Source: CAWBBA01 sp963729795
GTDB lineage: Bacteria > Desulfobacterota > Desulfomonilia > Desulfomonilales > Desulfomonilaceae
Direction: 5' to 3'
DNA: 64,000 bases
Assembly (NCBI GenBank): GCA_963729795.1
Contig: CAVSPC010000022.1
Span: 62,001-126,000, forward strand
Below the pieces are notes generated by a model. That model searched no databases. It was not told the origin of the DNA and saw only the letters and a list, made by a program, of their open reading frames with translations. This document shows positions 63,710-64,000 of the stretch, one piece after another. The stretch's first letter is position 1. Every line of letters begins with the position of its first letter. Made by a program: the position numbers and the translations under genes.

Positions 63710-64000
63710 TCATCGGTTCAAAGCATCTTCCAATGAATCGTACACTGGGAGCATGCCGGTGAACCCCGAGACATCAAAGACTTTTCTGACCATATCCTGG
63801 AGCGAGCAACACGAGACCTGGCCTCCCAAAGACTTGGCCTTCTTGGCCGCGATAAGTATGGACCGCAATCCCGCGCTGCTGACGTATTCCAGTTTTTCAA
63901 AATCCATAAGGATGCCTTTTCCCTCCCGGTCCAGCAACTCTTCCATTCTTTGTTGAAACTCAGGTGCCGAGACAGTGTCCATCCTGCCCTCAACCGACAC
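63710..64000 (-). CDS. STAS-domain anti-sigma-factor antagonist (RsbV/SpoIIAA-like), cut by the window edge
   Basis: A STAS domain of about 96 visible residues. GRMDTVSAPEFQQRMEELL opens it, the phosphorylatable Ser lies in KLEYVSSAGLRSIL, and the last helix DSLEDALNR is typical. The first strand of the fold is missing, so the gene extends beyond position 64000. In partner-switching the phosphatase at 60723-62663 would activate it by removing a phosphate, letting it bind an anti-sigma kinase, which may lie outside the window. Confidence 0.85.
   Translation of the reverse strand: MSVEGRMDTVSAPEFQQRMEELLDREGKGILMDFEKLEYVSSAGLRSILIAAKKAKSLGGQVSCCSLQDMVRKVFDVSGFTGMLPVYDSLEDALNR

Noticed and set aside
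1..64000. CRISPR arrays, rRNA and tRNA genes
   Set aside because: No regularly spaced direct repeats and no rRNA or tRNA-like sequences were recognised by eye; a covariance-model scan was not possible.

Overview
The window reads as chromosomal DNA of an anaerobic, sulfate-reducer-like bacterium of the Desulfobacterota (old Deltaproteobacteria), perhaps close to Desulfomonile. That placement is inference. It rests on a corrinoid methyl-transfer operon with its reductive activator, a PUFA-synthase-like megasynthase, PAS-rich sigma-54 activators and many short dispersed palindromic repeats. No rRNA, tRNA or CRISPR array was seen.

Layout. 1-7.9 kb, minus strand: three small unknown genes behind a good sigma-54 promoter, a PAS/sigma-54 activator, and a histidine kinase/response regulator pair. 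Each of these signalling genes is broken by single-base insertions, four in total. 8-12.2 kb: metal transport, including a CaCA exchanger behind a clear yybP-ykoY (Mn2+) riboswitch and a CDF exporter, then a GT39 membrane glycosyltransferase. 12.2-14.7 kb: a cysteine-cluster protein and a complete IS4-type insertion with terminal repeats and an 11-bp target duplication. 14.9-22.2 kb: a divergent HisD paralogue coupled to moaC, then a second PAS/sigma-54 activator followed by a sigma-54 promoter and a propionyl/acetyl-CoA-synthetase-like gene. 22.5-33.1 kb: a Kup potassium transporter and a 2690-residue megasynthase ordered ER-like, ER, KS, AT, ACP, KR, DH. 33.4-41.3 kb: a cyclase/ATPase/TPR regulator, a serine hydrolase and small genes. 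39.5-54.2 kb: corrinoid metabolism, with a BtuF-like protein, CobO, a PAS/LuxR-type regulator, and an operon of two UroD-type methyltransferases, an MtrH-type methyltransferase, a corrinoid protein, a RACo-type activator, two small cysteine-containing proteins and a CobW GTPase. 55.8-60.7 kb: an inverse-autotransporter-like barrel, then a mobile-element graveyard (RT and IS66 remnants, an IS200 copy, a MITE, repeats) and two small DNA-binding-like proteins. 60.7-64 kb: a partner-switching module (STAS protein, NMT1-type binding protein, RsbU-type phosphatase).

How it works together. The corrinoid operon looks like an anaerobic demethylation system. A UroD-type protein would move a methyl group from the substrate to the corrinoid protein, and the MtrH-type protein would pass it to a pterin. 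RACo would re-reduce oxidised corrinoid, and CobO, the BtuF-like protein and CobW would supply or insert cofactor. Four TTAGAC repeats directly upstream of a sigma-70 promoter are candidate sites for the adjacent PAS/LuxR regulator. In both sigma-54 cases the activator gene lies directly upstream of the promoter it probably controls.

Most interesting structures: the megasynthase architecture; the riboswitch on a CaCA exchanger; the IS/MITE family, with three insertions sharing ends and 11-bp duplications; the two activator/promoter pairs; and the TTAGAC operator array.
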